The notes under the pieces: generated by a model
The model's database searches: none
What the model saw: the letters and a program-made list of their open reading frames with translations, nothing else
What the model was told of the DNA's origin: nothing
Source of the DNA: Clostridia bacterium
Lineage (GTDB): Bacteria; Bacillota; Clostridia; Oscillospirales; RGIG577
DNA: 21,404 nt
Direction of reading: 5' to 3'
NCBI GenBank assembly: GCA_017419325.1
Contig: JAFOLN010000001.1
Location: 1 to 21,404 of the forward strand
In this document: positions 6,104-14,094 of the stretch, one piece after another
Layout: every line of letters begins with the position of its first letter
How positions within the stretch are numbered: position 1 is the first letter of the stretch
Translations under genes and position numbers: made by a program

Positions 6104-6531
6104 TGTTAATGCCTAAGAGAGTTAAATACAGAAGAGTACACAGAGGCCGCATGAAGGGTAAGGCTTTAAGAGGCAACAAGGTAGTATACGGAGATTACGG
6201 TATACAGGCTATGGAGCCTGCATGGGTAACCTCGAACCAGATCGAGGCAGCCCGTATCGCCATGACCCGTTACATCAAGAGAGGCGGTCAGGTCTGGATT
6301 AAGATATTCCCCGACAAGCCGGTAACGGAGAAGCCGGCCGAGACCCGAATGGGTTCCGGTAAGGGCTCGCCCGAGTATTGGGTAGCAGTCGTAAAGCCGG
6401 GCAGAGTTATGTTTGAGATAGGCGGCGTAAGCGAGGAAGTAGCGCGCGAAGCGTTAAGACTTGCAAGCCACAAGCTTCCGCTCAAATGTAAGTTCGTCAA
6501 GAAAGAGACTGCTGAAACGGAGGTTGAATAA
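6103..6531 (+). CDS. rplP: 50S ribosomal protein L16
   Basis: 142 residues, normal. L16 helps position the A-site tRNA and is a late assembly protein. MLMPKRVKYRRVHRGRMKG at the N-terminus supports the ATG at 6103, which overlaps the rpsC stop. A second ATG at 6109 is an alternative start, but MLxPKR is the family norm. GGQVWIKIFPDKPVTEKP and RMGSGKGSPEYWVAVVKPG are the conserved core. The ribosome binding site AGAAGGGAG lies within the rpsC tail, so coupling is likely. Confidence 0.97.
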   Translation: MLMPKRVKYRRVHRGRMKGKALRGNKVVYGDYGIQAMEPAWVTSNQIEAARIAMTRYIKRGGQVWIKIFPDKPVTEKPAETRMGSGKGSPEYWVAVVKPGRVMFEIGGVSEEVAREALRLASHKLPLKCKFVKKETAETEVE

Positions 6532-6533
6532 GA

Positions 6534-6728
6534 ATGAGAGCTCAGGAAATCAGAGAGATGACGGCTGTGGAGCTTAACGAAAAGATCACCGATCTTAAAA
6601 GCGAACTTTTCAACTTAAGATTCCAGCACGCCACGAATCAGCTTGACAACCCTATGAAGATAGTTCACGTTAAGAAGGATATCGCAAGGTGCAAGACGAT
6701 CCTTCGCCAAAAAGAGCTTAATGCTTAA
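6534..6728 (+). CDS. rpmC: 50S ribosomal protein L29
   Basis: 64 residues, typical for L29, which sits beside L23 at the tunnel exit. The alpha-helical sequence contains LNEKITDLKSELFNLRFQ and HATNQLDNPMKI, then a Lys/Arg-rich second helix; both are family signatures. It begins two bases after the rplP stop, with GGAGGT provided by the end of rplP. Confidence 0.97.
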   Translation: MRAQEIREMTAVELNEKITDLKSELFNLRFQHATNQLDNPMKIVHVKKDIARCKTILRQKELNA

Positions 6729-6742
6729 TCGGGAGGACAGCT

Positions 6743-6997
6743 ATGGAAAGAGGCAATAGAAAAACCAGAGTCGGTATGGTAGTAAGCGACAAGATGGATA
6801 AGACCGTCGTAGTTGCCATCGTGGACAGCGTTAAGCATCCGCTTTACAAGAAGATAGTAAAGCGCACCTACAAGCTTAAGGCACACGACGAGAACAACGA
6901 GTGCCGTATCGGCGACAAGATCAAAGTAATGGAAACAAGACGTCTTTCTAAGGACAAGAGATGGCGCCTTGTGGAAATCATAGAAAAAGCAAAATAA
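6743..6997 (+). CDS. rpsQ: 30S ribosomal protein S17
   Basis: 84 residues, normal. S17 is an OB-fold protein that binds 16S rRNA early in 30S assembly. It shows RKTRVGMVVSDKMDKTVVV at the start, then the HPLYKKIVKRTYKLKAHDE segment (about residues 32-50) and IGDKIKVMETRRLSKDKRW. RBS GGGAGGAC precedes ATG 6743. It is the last gene before the 77-base gap with a hairpin that may divide the S10 and spc parts of the cluster. Confidence 0.97.
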   Translation: MERGNRKTRVGMVVSDKMDKTVVVAIVDSVKHPLYKKIVKRTYKLKAHDENNECRIGDKIKVMETRRLSKDKRWRLVEIIEKAK

Positions 6998-7010
6998 TCG
7001 CTTTAAGGAC

Positions 7011-7040
7011 GCGGACATATGTTCGGCACATATAATCCGC
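7011..7040 (+). promoter_or_regulatory. Strong hairpin between rpsQ and rplN
   Basis: GCGGA (7011-7015) pairs with TCCGC (7036-7040), and ATATGT (7017-7022) pairs with ACATAT (7028-7033). This gives eleven base pairs with a small asymmetric bulge and a TCGGC loop. No T-run follows, so it is not an intrinsic terminator. It lies where the S10 and spc operons are separate transcripts in some bacteria. It could be a processing site, a stability element or a translational control site for rplN. Confidence 0.55.
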
Positions 7041-7074
7041 ATCCGAAGTACAACAAAGAAGGAGGCAAAGCACC

Positions 7075-7443
7075 TTGATTCAGGCACAATCATTTTTGAG
7101 AGTAGCCGACAACACCGGCGCAAAGGAAATCATGTGCATTAAGGTCCTCGGCGGCTCGAAGAGAAAGTACGCCAACATCGGCGACGTCATAGTGGCTTCC
7201 GTTAAGAAAGCTGCTCCCGGCGGCATGGTTAAAAAGGGCGACGTTGTAAGATGCGTAGTAGTTCGTTCGGCCAAGGGCTTAAGACGTGCAGACGGAACAT
7301 ATATCAAATTTGACGATAATGCAGCCGTTATAATCAAAGAAGACAAAAACCCCAGGGGAACCCGTATATTCGGCCCTGTTGCAAGAGAGCTCCGCGATAA
7401 GGAATACATCAAGATCCTTTCGCTCGCTCCGGAAGTACTTTAA
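7075..7443 (+). CDS. rplN: 50S ribosomal protein L14
   Basis: 122 residues, exactly the common length. L14 forms intersubunit bridges and binds the silencing factor RsfS in many bacteria. MIQAQSFLRVADNTGAKEIMC at the start fixes TTG 7075 as the initiation codon, with GGAGG (7061-7065) nine bases upstream. Conserved blocks include KVLGGSKRKYANIGDVIV and the C-terminal FGPVARELRDKEYIKI. It is the first gene after the hairpin at 7011-7040. Confidence 0.97.
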   Translation: MIQAQSFLRVADNTGAKEIMCIKVLGGSKRKYANIGDVIVASVKKAAPGGMVKKGDVVRCVVVRSAKGLRRADGTYIKFDDNAAVIIKEDKNPRGTRIFGPVARELRDKEYIKILSLAPEVL

Positions 7444-7457
7444 GGAGGTGCCAGGAA

Positions 7458-7778
7458 GTGAATAATAAGGTACACGTTAAAAAAGGCGACACCGTAAAGG
7501 TACTCTCCGGCAAGGACAAGGGAAAGACCGGCAAGGTCCTCCGCGTTATCCCCGCTGAAAGAAAGGTCGTTGTTGACGGTATAAACGTAGCGACCACTCA
7601 TGTACGCCCCAAGCGTCAGGGAGAGCGCGGCGGCATAATCAAGAAGGAGATCCCGCTCTACGCAAGTAAGGTTATAAACATCTGCCCCAAGTGCAACAAG
7701 CCGACCAGACCGGGCCACAAGTTCCTTGAGAACGGCACGAAGGTTCGCGTTTGCAAGCACTGCGGCGAGACTCTGTAA
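7458..7778 (+). CDS. rplX: 50S ribosomal protein L24, zinc-ribbon type
   Basis: 106 residues. L24 is an assembly initiator of the large subunit with an N-terminal KOW domain, here VKKGDTVKVLSGKDKGKTG (about residues 7-25). The C-terminal half carries two CxxC pairs, Cys76/Cys79 and Cys99/Cys102, in CPKCNKP and CKHCGETL. This suggests a bound zinc, as in the C+ form found in many Clostridia; Bacillus subtilis L24 lacks these cysteines. GTG 7458 is chosen because AAGGAGGTG (7442-7450) lies at ideal distance. Confidence 0.96.
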   Translation: MNNKVHVKKGDTVKVLSGKDKGKTGKVLRVIPAERKVVVDGINVATTHVRPKRQGERGGIIKKEIPLYASKVINICPKCNKPTRPGHKFLENGTKVRVCKHCGETL

Positions 7779-7798
7779 GCGCGAAAGGAGGATATGAA

Positions 7799-8341
7799 AT
7801 GTCTCGTTTAAAAGAAAAATACACAAATGAAGCAGCTCCGGCGCTTATGAAGAAGTTTGAGTATAAGAGCCCCATGCAGATACCGAAGCTCGATAAGGTC
7901 GTAATAAACATCGGTCTTGGCGAAGCAAAGGACAACCAGAAGGCTCTCGAAGGCGCACTTACCGACCTTGCGAACATAACCGGCCAGAAGGCGGTCATCA
8001 CCAAGGCTAAGAAGTCCGTCGCAGCCTTCAAGTTAAGAGAAGGCATGAACATCGGCGCGAAGGTTACCTTACGTTCCGAGAAAATGTACGAGTTCGTTGA
8101 TAAGCTCTTTTCGGTAGCTCTTCCGCGAGTTCGTGACTTCAGAGGCATAAACCCCAACGCTTTCGACGGCCGCGGCAACTATGCCCTCGGTATTAAGGAA
8201 CAGCTTATATTCCCCGAAATAGAGTACGATAAGATCGATGCTATCCGCGGTATGGACGTCATATTCGTAACGACGGCAAAGACCGATGAAGAGGCCCGCG
8301 AACTGTTGTCGCTTCTTGGCGCTCCGTTCGTACGCGCTTAA
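7799..8341 (+). CDS. rplE: 50S ribosomal protein L5
   Basis: 180 residues, typical. L5 binds 5S rRNA with L18 and forms the central protuberance. The start ATG 7799 gives MSRLKEKYTNEAAPALMKKF and has AAAGGAGGAT upstream; an in-frame upstream extension to 7751 overlaps rplX and has no family support. MQIPKLDKVVINIGLGEA, SVAAFKLREGMNIGAKVTLR and the LPRVRDFRGI segment are conserved hallmarks. Confidence 0.97.
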   Translation: MSRLKEKYTNEAAPALMKKFEYKSPMQIPKLDKVVINIGLGEAKDNQKALEGALTDLANITGQKAVITKAKKSVAAFKLREGMNIGAKVTLRSEKMYEFVDKLFSVALPRVRDFRGINPNAFDGRGNYALGIKEQLIFPEIEYDKIDAIRGMDVIFVTTAKTDEEARELLSLLGAPFVRA

Positions 8342-8356
8342 ATTAGGAGGTAAAGA

Positions 8357-8542
8357 ATGGCTAAAAAAGCGATGGTTTTAAAGCAGCAGGCGGAGCCCAA
8401 ATTTTCCACCAGAGCATATAACAGATGCAAGATCTGCGGCCGTCCCCACGGCTATTTAAGAAAATTCGGTATTTGCCGCATCTGCTTCAGAGAGCTTGCT
8501 TACAAGGGACACATTCCCGGCGTAAAGAAAGCAAGCTGGTAA
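8357..8542 (+). CDS. rpsN: 30S ribosomal protein S14, zinc type (type Z)
   Basis: 61 residues, the short zinc-binding form. Cys24, Cys27, Cys40 and Cys43 make a CxxC-12-CxxC zinc knuckle (RCKICGRPHGY and GICRICFRELA). The C-terminus KGHIPGVKKASW is standard. S14 sits in the 30S head near S3 and S10. Many Bacillota also keep a zinc-free paralogue for zinc starvation, but none is seen here. RBS TTAGGAGGT precedes ATG 8357. Confidence 0.98.
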   Translation: MAKKAMVLKQQAEPKFSTRAYNRCKICGRPHGYLRKFGICRICFRELAYKGHIPGVKKASW

Positions 8543-8575
8543 TTACCTTGGAAATGAGAAGGAGGTAGTGAAAGA

Positions 8576-8974
8576 ATGTATTTGACTGATCCGATCGCGG
8601 ATATGCTTACGCGCATAAGAAATGCATCGAAGGCAAAGCACGACAGTGTTGATATCCCTGCGTCGAACATGAAGAAGGCTATCGCACAGATACTTCTTGA
8701 CGAAGGCTATATCAAGAACTTTCAGATAATCAACGACGACCAGCAGGGCGTTATCAGAATCACTCTGAAATACGGCCCCGGCAAGGTTAATTCCTTGACC
8801 GGACTCAAGCGTATATCGAAGCCCGGTCTGAGAGTTTACGCAAGCTGCGACGAGCTCCCCAGAGTTCTTAAGGGCCTGGGTATTGCGATAATCTCCACGT
8901 CGAAGGGCATCATGACCGACAAGGAAGCAAGAAAGCAGAATGTCGGCGGCGAAGTTTTAGCGTTTATTTGGTAA
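8576..8974 (+). CDS. rpsH: 30S ribosomal protein S8
   Basis: 132 residues, normal. S8 binds helix 21 of 16S rRNA in the platform and, in Escherichia coli, represses the spc operon by binding mRNA near rplE. LTDPIADMLTRIRNASKAKH opens the protein. The C-terminal RNA-binding segment contains ISTSKGIMTDKEARKQNVGG and ends GEVLAFIW. RBS AAGGAGGTAG precedes ATG 8576. Confidence 0.98.
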   Translation: MYLTDPIADMLTRIRNASKAKHDSVDIPASNMKKAIAQILLDEGYIKNFQIINDDQQGVIRITLKYGPGKVNSLTGLKRISKPGLRVYASCDELPRVLKGLGIAIISTSKGIMTDKEARKQNVGGEVLAFIW

Positions 8975-8992
8975 TTAAGGAGGATAACCAAT

Positions 8993-9538
8993 ATGTCGAG
9001 AATAGGCAGAATGCCTGTTGAAGTCCCCTCCGATGTTAAAGTCACCTTAGACGGCAACACGATTACCGTTAAAGGCCCCAAGGGCACCTTAACGCGGGAA
9101 CTTCACAAGGATATGATAGTTGAGATGGAAGGCAACACGATAACGGTTAAGCGTCCCAGCGACGACAAGCTTCACCGTTCGCTCCACGGCCTTACCAGAT
9201 CCCTTATAAACAACATGGTGGTAGGCACCAAGGAAGGCTTTAAGAAGGAGCTTGACGTAAACGGCGTAGGTTACAGAGTACAGAAGCAGGGCAAGCAGCT
9301 CGTTATGGGCCTCGGCTACTCGCATCAGGTAATCATGGATGAGCCCGAGGGCATCACCATTGAGTGCCCCACTCCCAACAAGATCGTCGTTTCCGGCTAT
9401 GACAAGCAGGCAGTTGGCCAGTTTGCAGCCGAGATAAGAGAGAAGAGACCGCCCGAACCGTATAAGGGCAAGGGCATCAAGTATGCAGACGAAGTTATAA
9501 AGCGCAAGGAAGGCAAGACCGGCGCTAAGAAGAAGTAA
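8993..9538 (+). CDS. rplF: 50S ribosomal protein L6
   Basis: 181 residues, typical. L6 consists of two similar domains, probably an ancient duplication, and sits near the sarcin-ricin loop and factor-binding site. SRIGRMPVEVPSDVKVTLDG, TVKGPKGTL and the C-terminal signature RPPEPYKGKGIKYADEVI are all present. RBS TAAGGAGGAT precedes ATG 8993. Confidence 0.98.
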   Translation: MSRIGRMPVEVPSDVKVTLDGNTITVKGPKGTLTRELHKDMIVEMEGNTITVKRPSDDKLHRSLHGLTRSLINNMVVGTKEGFKKELDVNGVGYRVQKQGKQLVMGLGYSHQVIMDEPEGITIECPTPNKIVVSGYDKQAVGQFAAEIREKRPPEPYKGKGIKYADEVIKRKEGKTGAKKK

Positions 9539-9555
9539 GAGAGGAGTGACTGTCA

Positions 9556-9915
9556 GTGGTAACGAAACCTAATAAGTACAAGGCGCGCGCAAAGCGTCAT
9601 AACAAAATAAGACGCACACTTTCCGGTACTCCCCAAAGACCGAGACTTAACGTGTTCCGCAGCGGCAAGCACATTTACGCTCAGATCATCGACGACGTAG
9701 CCGGCAAGACGTTAGCTGCCGCTTCCTCGCTTGATAAAGAATTTGAGGGCGTTGGCTCCAACAAAGAGGGCGCAAAGACTGTCGGAAAGCTCATCGCTAA
9801 GAAGGCGCTTGACGCAGGCATCGAGGCTGTCGTATTCGACAGAGGCGGATATCTCTACCACGGCCGCATAAAGGAGCTTGCGGACGGGGCAAGAGAAGGC
9901 GGACTGAAATTCTAA
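9556..9915 (+). CDS. rplR: 50S ribosomal protein L18
   Basis: 119 residues, normal. L18 binds 5S rRNA together with L5. The basic N-terminus with RAKRHNKIRRTLSGTPQRPRL, then NVFRSGKHIYAQIIDD and the C-terminal VVFDRGGYLYHGRIKELADG are diagnostic. Translation begins at GTG 9556 behind GAGAGGAG; no ATG lies nearby in frame. It is followed 16 bases later by rpsE. Confidence 0.97.
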   Translation: MVTKPNKYKARAKRHNKIRRTLSGTPQRPRLNVFRSGKHIYAQIIDDVAGKTLAAASSLDKEFEGVGSNKEGAKTVGKLIAKKALDAGIEAVVFDRGGYLYHGRIKELADGAREGGLKF

Positions 9916-9931
9916 GATAAGGAGGAGAGCC

Positions 9932-10435
9932 ATGTTAGAGAAAATAGATGCAAATGCATTGGAGCTCAGCGAGAAGGTCGTAACCATCAACCGTGTTACG
10001 AAGGTCGTTAAGGGCGGCCGTATCTTCAAGTTCGCAGCGCTTGTCGTTGTCGGTGACGGCGAAGGACATGTAGGCTGCGGTATGGGCAAGGCAGCCGAGG
10101 TTCCCGAGGCAATAAGAAAGGGAATAGAGGACGCGAAGAAGAACATCATAAAGGTTTCTTTGGACGAATCCACCGTTCCGCATGAGACGATCGGCGCATT
10201 CGGCGCAGCAAGAGTGCTCTTAAAGCCCGCTGCACCCGGTACCGGCGTTATTGCAGGCGGCCCCGTACGTGCCGTACTTGAGCTCGCAGGCATAAAGGAT
10301 ATAAGAACAAAATCTCTCAGATCTAACAATCCGAGAAATGTTGTTATGGCAACGATTGCAGGTCTCGCAAGCATGAGAGACGCGGCTAAGGTCGCATCCA
10401 CCCGCGGCAGGACCGTTGAGGAGATTATTGGATAG
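9932..10435 (+). CDS. rpsE: 30S ribosomal protein S5
   Basis: 167 residues, typical. S5 helps control decoding accuracy and mRNA unwinding; spectinomycin resistance changes map to its N-terminal loop. The double-stranded RNA binding-like domain contains TKVVKGGRIFKFAALVVVGD (about residues 24-43) and GMGKAAEVPEAIRKG. The second domain carries PAAPGTGVIAGGPVRAVLELAG and SNNPRNVVMAT. RBS AAGGAGGAGA precedes ATG 9932. Confidence 0.98.
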   Translation: MLEKIDANALELSEKVVTINRVTKVVKGGRIFKFAALVVVGDGEGHVGCGMGKAAEVPEAIRKGIEDAKKNIIKVSLDESTVPHETIGAFGAARVLLKPAAPGTGVIAGGPVRAVLELAGIKDIRTKSLRSNNPRNVVMATIAGLASMRDAAKVASTRGRTVEEIIG

Positions 10436-10448
10436 GAGGTCAAACATC

Positions 10449-10631
10449 ATGGCGAAATTAAAGATTACGCTCAAAAAGAGCCTTATCGGCAGAGGCGAAA
10501 AGCAGATACTTACCGCTTACTCTTTAGGCCTCAGAAAGATCAACGATGTGACCTTGCAGCCCGATAACGCTCAGACTCAGGGAAAAATCAAACGCATCAT
10601 ACACTTGATAGACGTACAAGAGGAAAATTAA
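10449..10631 (+). CDS. rpmD: 50S ribosomal protein L30
   Basis: 60 residues, the usual small bacterial form. AKLKITLKKSLIGRGEKQ and the LGLRKINDVTLQPDNAQTQGK segment match the family well. The start ATG 10449 follows ATAGGAGGTC, which contains the end of rpsE. An in-frame upstream extension to 10416 overlaps rpsE and lacks support. Confidence 0.96.
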   Translation: MAKLKITLKKSLIGRGEKQILTAYSLGLRKINDVTLQPDNAQTQGKIKRIIHLIDVQEEN

Positions 10632-10649
10632 AAGGAGGTGTATTGCGAG

Positions 10650-11090
10650 ATGAATTTACATGAACTTGCTCCCCAGGCCGGCTCTGTGAAACCCGCATAC
10701 CGAAAGGGCAGAGGCCCCGGATCCGGAAACGGCAAGACGGCAGGCAGAGGCCACAAGGGCCAGAACGCAAGAAGCGGCGGCGGTGTGAGAATAGGCTTTG
10801 AAGGCGGTCAGATGCCGCTGCAGAGACGCCTCCCCAAGAGAGGTTTTAACAATATCTTTGCTAAAACTTATGTAAGCGTAAACGTATCCGCGCTTGAAGC
10901 CTTTGAATCGGGCGCGACTGTTGACAGCGCAGCTTTACTTGAAGCAGGTATCATCAAGAAGGAGTGCGACGGCGTTAAGATCCTGGGAGGCGGTGAGCTG
11001 ACCAAGAAGCTTACGGTCAAGGCCGCTAAGTTCTCCAAGACCGCTCAGGAGAAGATAACGGGCGCCGGCGGACAAACTGAGGTGATATAG
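10650..11090 (+). CDS. rplO: 50S ribosomal protein L15
   Basis: 146 residues, normal. L15 joins late in large-subunit assembly and has a long glycine-rich N-terminal extension deep in 23S rRNA, seen here as KGRGPGSGNGKTAGRGHKGQ and GGGVRIGFEGGQMPLQRRLP. I start it at ATG 10650, with AAAGGAGGTG at 10631-10640; an in-frame GTG at 10638 lies inside that site. The end of the gene contains the GAGGTGAT that serves secY. Confidence 0.96.
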   Translation: MNLHELAPQAGSVKPAYRKGRGPGSGNGKTAGRGHKGQNARSGGGVRIGFEGGQMPLQRRLPKRGFNNIFAKTYVSVNVSALEAFESGATVDSAALLEAGIIKKECDGVKILGGGELTKKLTVKAAKFSKTAQEKITGAGGQTEVI

Positions 11091-11093
11091 CCT

Positions 11094-12377
11094 ATGGTAG
11101 AGACCATAAAGAATGCATGGAGTATACCGGAACTTCGGAAAAAAATCCTTTTTACCATACTGATGATAGTAATATTCAGAATCGGTTCGGTAATTCCGGT
11201 GCCTTATATAGACCCGGTTGCCATGAACGCGTTCATGGAAGCAACGGGCGGCACTATATTCGGCTTTTTAGATACTTTGACGGGCGGTGCGTTTGCTTCG
11301 GCAACGATATTCGCTCTGTCGATTACCCCTTATATCAACGCCTCGATCATCATGCAGCTCTTGACGGTGGCAATACCCGCTCTTGAAAGACTTGCAAAAG
11401 AAGGCGTTGAGGGAAGAAAGAAGCTGGCTAAATACACCCGCTATCTTACCGTGCTTATCGGTCTTCTCATGGGTTTTGCCTATTATATGGTGCTCAGAAA
11501 CCAGTTCAACGCAGTGCTTTATCCCCATAATGTATTCGTGGCGTTTGTAATCATACTCACGTTTACCGCGGGCACCGCGTTCATCATGTGGCTCGGCGAG
11601 CAGATAACCGAATACGGCATCGGCAACGGCATATCGATAATCCTTTTTGCAGGTATTATCTCGAGAGGCCCCGCTATGGTGAAGTCGGTTATGGCTATGA
11701 ACGAGTCCGGACAGCTTAACGTGCTGACTACGATAATACTCATCATCGTTGCAGTGCTCATCGTTGCGTTCGTCGTATTTATGACCAACGCCGAAAGAAG
11801 AATACCCGTTCAGTACGCAAAGCGCGTTGTCGGACGCAAGATGTACGGCGGCCAGTCGACTCATATTCCGTTAAAGGTAAACATGAGCGGCGTGCTCCCG
11901 ATAATCTTCGCATCGTCCATCGTAAGCTTGCCTGAGCTTATAGCGCGTTTCCTGCCCGCTCCCGAGGTAGGCAGCTTCGGATACCTTGTACTGAACCTGA
12001 TAAGCTCGTCTTCCTGGCTCTATGCAGTCATCTACTTCCTGCTTATCATATTCTTCAACTTCTTCTACGTGTCGATTCAGTTCAACCCGATAGAAGTTGC
12101 GAACAACTTAAAGAAAAACGGCGGATTTGTACCCGGCATACGTCCCGGCAAGCCCACCAGCGACTACATTTCCAAGATCCTGTCGAAGGTCATCGTTATA
12201 GGCGCAATCTTCTTAGGCCTTATCGCAGTGCTTCCGATATTCTTCTCGAGAGCGCTGGGCATGAACCTCTACTTCGGCGGCACCTCGCTGCTTATAGTTG
12301 TAGGCGTTGCGCTCGATACCGTAAAGCAGATGGAGTCCCAGATGCTTATGCGTCATTACAAGGGCTTCTTGGAATAG
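11094..12377 (+). CDS. secY: Preprotein translocase channel subunit SecY
   Basis: 427 residues, the usual size. SecY is the inner-membrane protein-conducting channel, working with SecE, SecG, SecA and SRP. About ten hydrophobic helices are visible. Conserved features include a short charged N-terminus, FRIGSVIPVPYIDP, ALSITPYINASIIMQLL, a cytosolic loop with ERLAKEGVEGRKKLAKYTRY, NAERRIPVQYAKRVVGRK, NMSGVLPIIFASSI and the NLKKNGGFVPGIRPGKPT loop. It follows rplO by three bases and is read from ATG 11094. Intact. Confidence 0.98.
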   Translation: MVETIKNAWSIPELRKKILFTILMIVIFRIGSVIPVPYIDPVAMNAFMEATGGTIFGFLDTLTGGAFASATIFALSITPYINASIIMQLLTVAIPALERLAKEGVEGRKKLAKYTRYLTVLIGLLMGFAYYMVLRNQFNAVLYPHNVFVAFVIILTFTAGTAFIMWLGEQITEYGIGNGISIILFAGIISRGPAMVKSVMAMNESGQLNVLTTIILIIVAVLIVAFVVFMTNAERRIPVQYAKRVVGRKMYGGQSTHIPLKVNMSGVLPIIFASSIVSLPELIARFLPAPEVGSFGYLVLNLISSSSWLYAVIYFLLIIFFNFFYVSIQFNPIEVANNLKKNGGFVPGIRPGKPTSDYISKILSKVIVIGAIFLGLIAVLPIFFSRALGMNLYFGGTSLLIVVGVALDTVKQMESQMLMRHYKGFLE

Positions 12378-12389
12378 GAGGAAATTCAG

Positions 12390-13022
12390 ATGAAACTTAT
12401 ATTTTTAGGCGCTCCCGGAGCAGGCAAGGGCACGCAGGCCGAGTTTGTCTGCGCGGAGCTTAAAATACCGGCAATATCGACGGGCGCCATCATAAGAGAA
12501 GCGCTGAAGAACCAGACGGAGCTGGGCCGCAAGGCCGAGTCCTATATGAAGTCCGGCGCGCTCGTACCCGATGAGGTCGTAATTGAGATAATCAAAGAGC
12601 GTCTTGCAAAGGACGACTGCAAGAACGGCTTCCTTCTTGACGGCTTCCCGCGCACGGTCGTACAGGCCGAGGCGCTGGAGAGCATGGGTATCGAGATAGA
12701 CCGCGTTGTCAATATCGTTTTAGGCGACGACGTTATAATCGACCGCCTCACCAACAGACGCGTATGCGAGGGCTGCGGCGCGACTTATCACCTTATAAGT
12801 CTCCCGTCCAAGGATAACGTGCATTGCGACAAGTGCGGCAAGAAGCTCATCTTAAGAAAGGACGACGAACCGGAAACGGTTAAGAACCGCTTAAAGATAT
12901 ATCATGAGCAGACCCAGCCCCTTGAGGACTTCTATGCAAAGAGAAACAAGCTGATAAATATCGACGGTAAGCGCGAGCTTAAGGCTGTTACCGCTGATAT
13001 CCTGTCCGCTTTGAAAGGTTAA
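12390..13022 (+). CDS. adk: Adenylate kinase, zinc-containing LID type
   Basis: 210 residues. It interconverts ATP plus AMP with two ADP in the cytosol. The P-loop GAPGAGKGTQ spans residues 7-16, and DGFPRT (84-89) and the LTNRRV segment (120-125) are typical. The LID domain bears four cysteines, Cys126, Cys129, Cys146 and Cys149, in CEGCG and CDKCG, which bind zinc in Gram-positive adenylate kinases. The secY-adk-map order is classic for Bacillota. RBS ATAGGAGGAAA lies across the secY stop. Confidence 0.97.
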   Translation: MKLIFLGAPGAGKGTQAEFVCAELKIPAISTGAIIREALKNQTELGRKAESYMKSGALVPDEVVIEIIKERLAKDDCKNGFLLDGFPRTVVQAEALESMGIEIDRVVNIVLGDDVIIDRLTNRRVCEGCGATYHLISLPSKDNVHCDKCGKKLILRKDDEPETVKNRLKIYHEQTQPLEDFYAKRNKLINIDGKRELKAVTADILSALKG

Positions 13023-13028
13023 GGGGAT

Positions 13029-13778
13029 ATGATCTACATCAAATCCCGGTCGGAGATTGAATGTATGCGCGAGGCGGGAAAGATAGCCGGAGGCGCGAGG
13101 GCGCTGGCAGCCTCGCTGTGCAAGCCCGGCGTTTCGATGCTTGACATCGACCGCAAGGTATACGCCTACATCACGCACCACAAGGCGACGCCGTCGTTTT
13201 TAAACTACGGCGGCTTCCCAAACAGCGTATGCATTTCCATCAACGACGTTGTAATACACGGCATACCGTCGGAAAGAAAGCTCAAAGAGGGCGACATCGT
13301 GAGCATTGACGTGGGAGCCAAGTTCAAAGGCTTTCACGGCGACTGCGCCGAGACCGTTGCTGTGGGCGAGATTTCCGACGAGGCGAAAAAGCTTATAGAA
13401 GTGACGAAGCAGTCCTTCTTTGAAGGCTTGAAAATGGCGAAAACGGGCAATCGCCTGGGCGACATTTCAAACGCCATCGGCACATACGCCGAAAGCTTCG
13501 GCTACGGCGTAGTAGACAAATACGTGGGCCACGGTGTAGGCAGAGAGCTTCACGAGGATCCGCCGGTGCCTAACTTCGGCCGCCCGGGCCGCGGAATAAG
13601 ACTGCGGGACGGTCTGGCGCTGGCGATTGAGCCTATGATAAACGCCGGTACGCGCGACGTTTACGTTGACGACGATAAATGGACGGTCCATACGGCAGAC
13701 GGAAAGCTGTCGGCGCATTACGAGAACACAGTGGTTATCATGGGAGACGAACCCATAATAACGACTATTGTGGAATGA
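13029..13778 (+). CDS. map: Methionine aminopeptidase, type I
   Basis: 249 residues. It removes the initiator methionine from new proteins with small second residues. The five metal ligands of the pita-bread fold are all present: Asp94, Asp105, His168, Glu201 and Glu232. The substrate-binding His77 (VVIHGIP) is also present. There is no N-terminal zinc or SH3 extension, so this is the short type Ia form. The ribosome binding site is weak (AAGGGGAT), and the gene starts six bases after adk, so coupling is likely. Its stop overlaps a possible ATG of the next gene. Confidence 0.97.
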   Translation: MIYIKSRSEIECMREAGKIAGGARALAASLCKPGVSMLDIDRKVYAYITHHKATPSFLNYGGFPNSVCISINDVVIHGIPSERKLKEGDIVSIDVGAKFKGFHGDCAETVAVGEISDEAKKLIEVTKQSFFEGLKMAKTGNRLGDISNAIGTYAESFGYGVVDKYVGHGVGRELHEDPPVPNFGRPGRGIRLRDGLALAIEPMINAGTRDVYVDDDKWTVHTADGKLSAHYENTVVIMGDEPIITTIVE

Positions 13779-13786
13779 GGTGCATC

Positions 13787-14092
13787 ATGGATGACATCAT
13801 CGTTTCCAGCATAGTCCGCTCGAAAAACGGACGTGATGCGGGAAAGTTGTTCGTTGTCGTTGGTTTTCCGAAAGAAAACCATGTATCGATCGCAAACGGC
13901 AGGCAGCGCAAGATCGAATCACCGAAAACAAAGAAGCTTAAGCACATTGAGCTTTACGCGCAGAGCTCCACACGCACGGGTGAGAAGCTCCGCGCAGGTG
14001 AAAAGGTCACAAATGCCGAATTGCGCAGAGAAATCGCCGGAACACAGGAAAGTTCCGACGAAGCTGCAGATTCTATGACAGGGGGTAATTAA
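13787..14092 (+). CDS. KOW domain RNA-binding protein (L14e/L6e-like)
   Basis: 101 residues. The first 55 form a KOW-type small beta-barrel related to archaeal and eukaryotic L14e (COG2163 family): IVRSKNGRDAGKLFVVVGF, then ANGRQRKIESPKTKKLKHI. The last 40 residues are charged and probably disordered. It occupies the position between map and infA commonly held by such a protein in Clostridia, so a ribosome- or RNA-related role is likely, but no exact function is established to my knowledge. The start ATG 13787 follows GAGGTG. An in-frame ATG at 13775 that overlaps the map stop would add four residues. Confidence 0.85.
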   Translation: MDDIIVSSIVRSKNGRDAGKLFVVVGFPKENHVSIANGRQRKIESPKTKKLKHIELYAQSSTRTGEKLRAGEKVTNAELRREIAGTQESSDEAADSMTGGN

Positions 14093-14094
14093 TC

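Noticed and set aside
7031..7036. A perfect TATAAT just upstream of rplN as a promoter -10 box.
   Set aside because: No -35 element occurs 16-18 bases upstream, and the bases are part of the hairpin stem at 7011-7040.
9712..10443. A 243-codon minus-strand frame opposite rplR and rpsE.
   Set aside because: It spans two certain ribosomal protein genes and the spacer between them, so it is a shadow.
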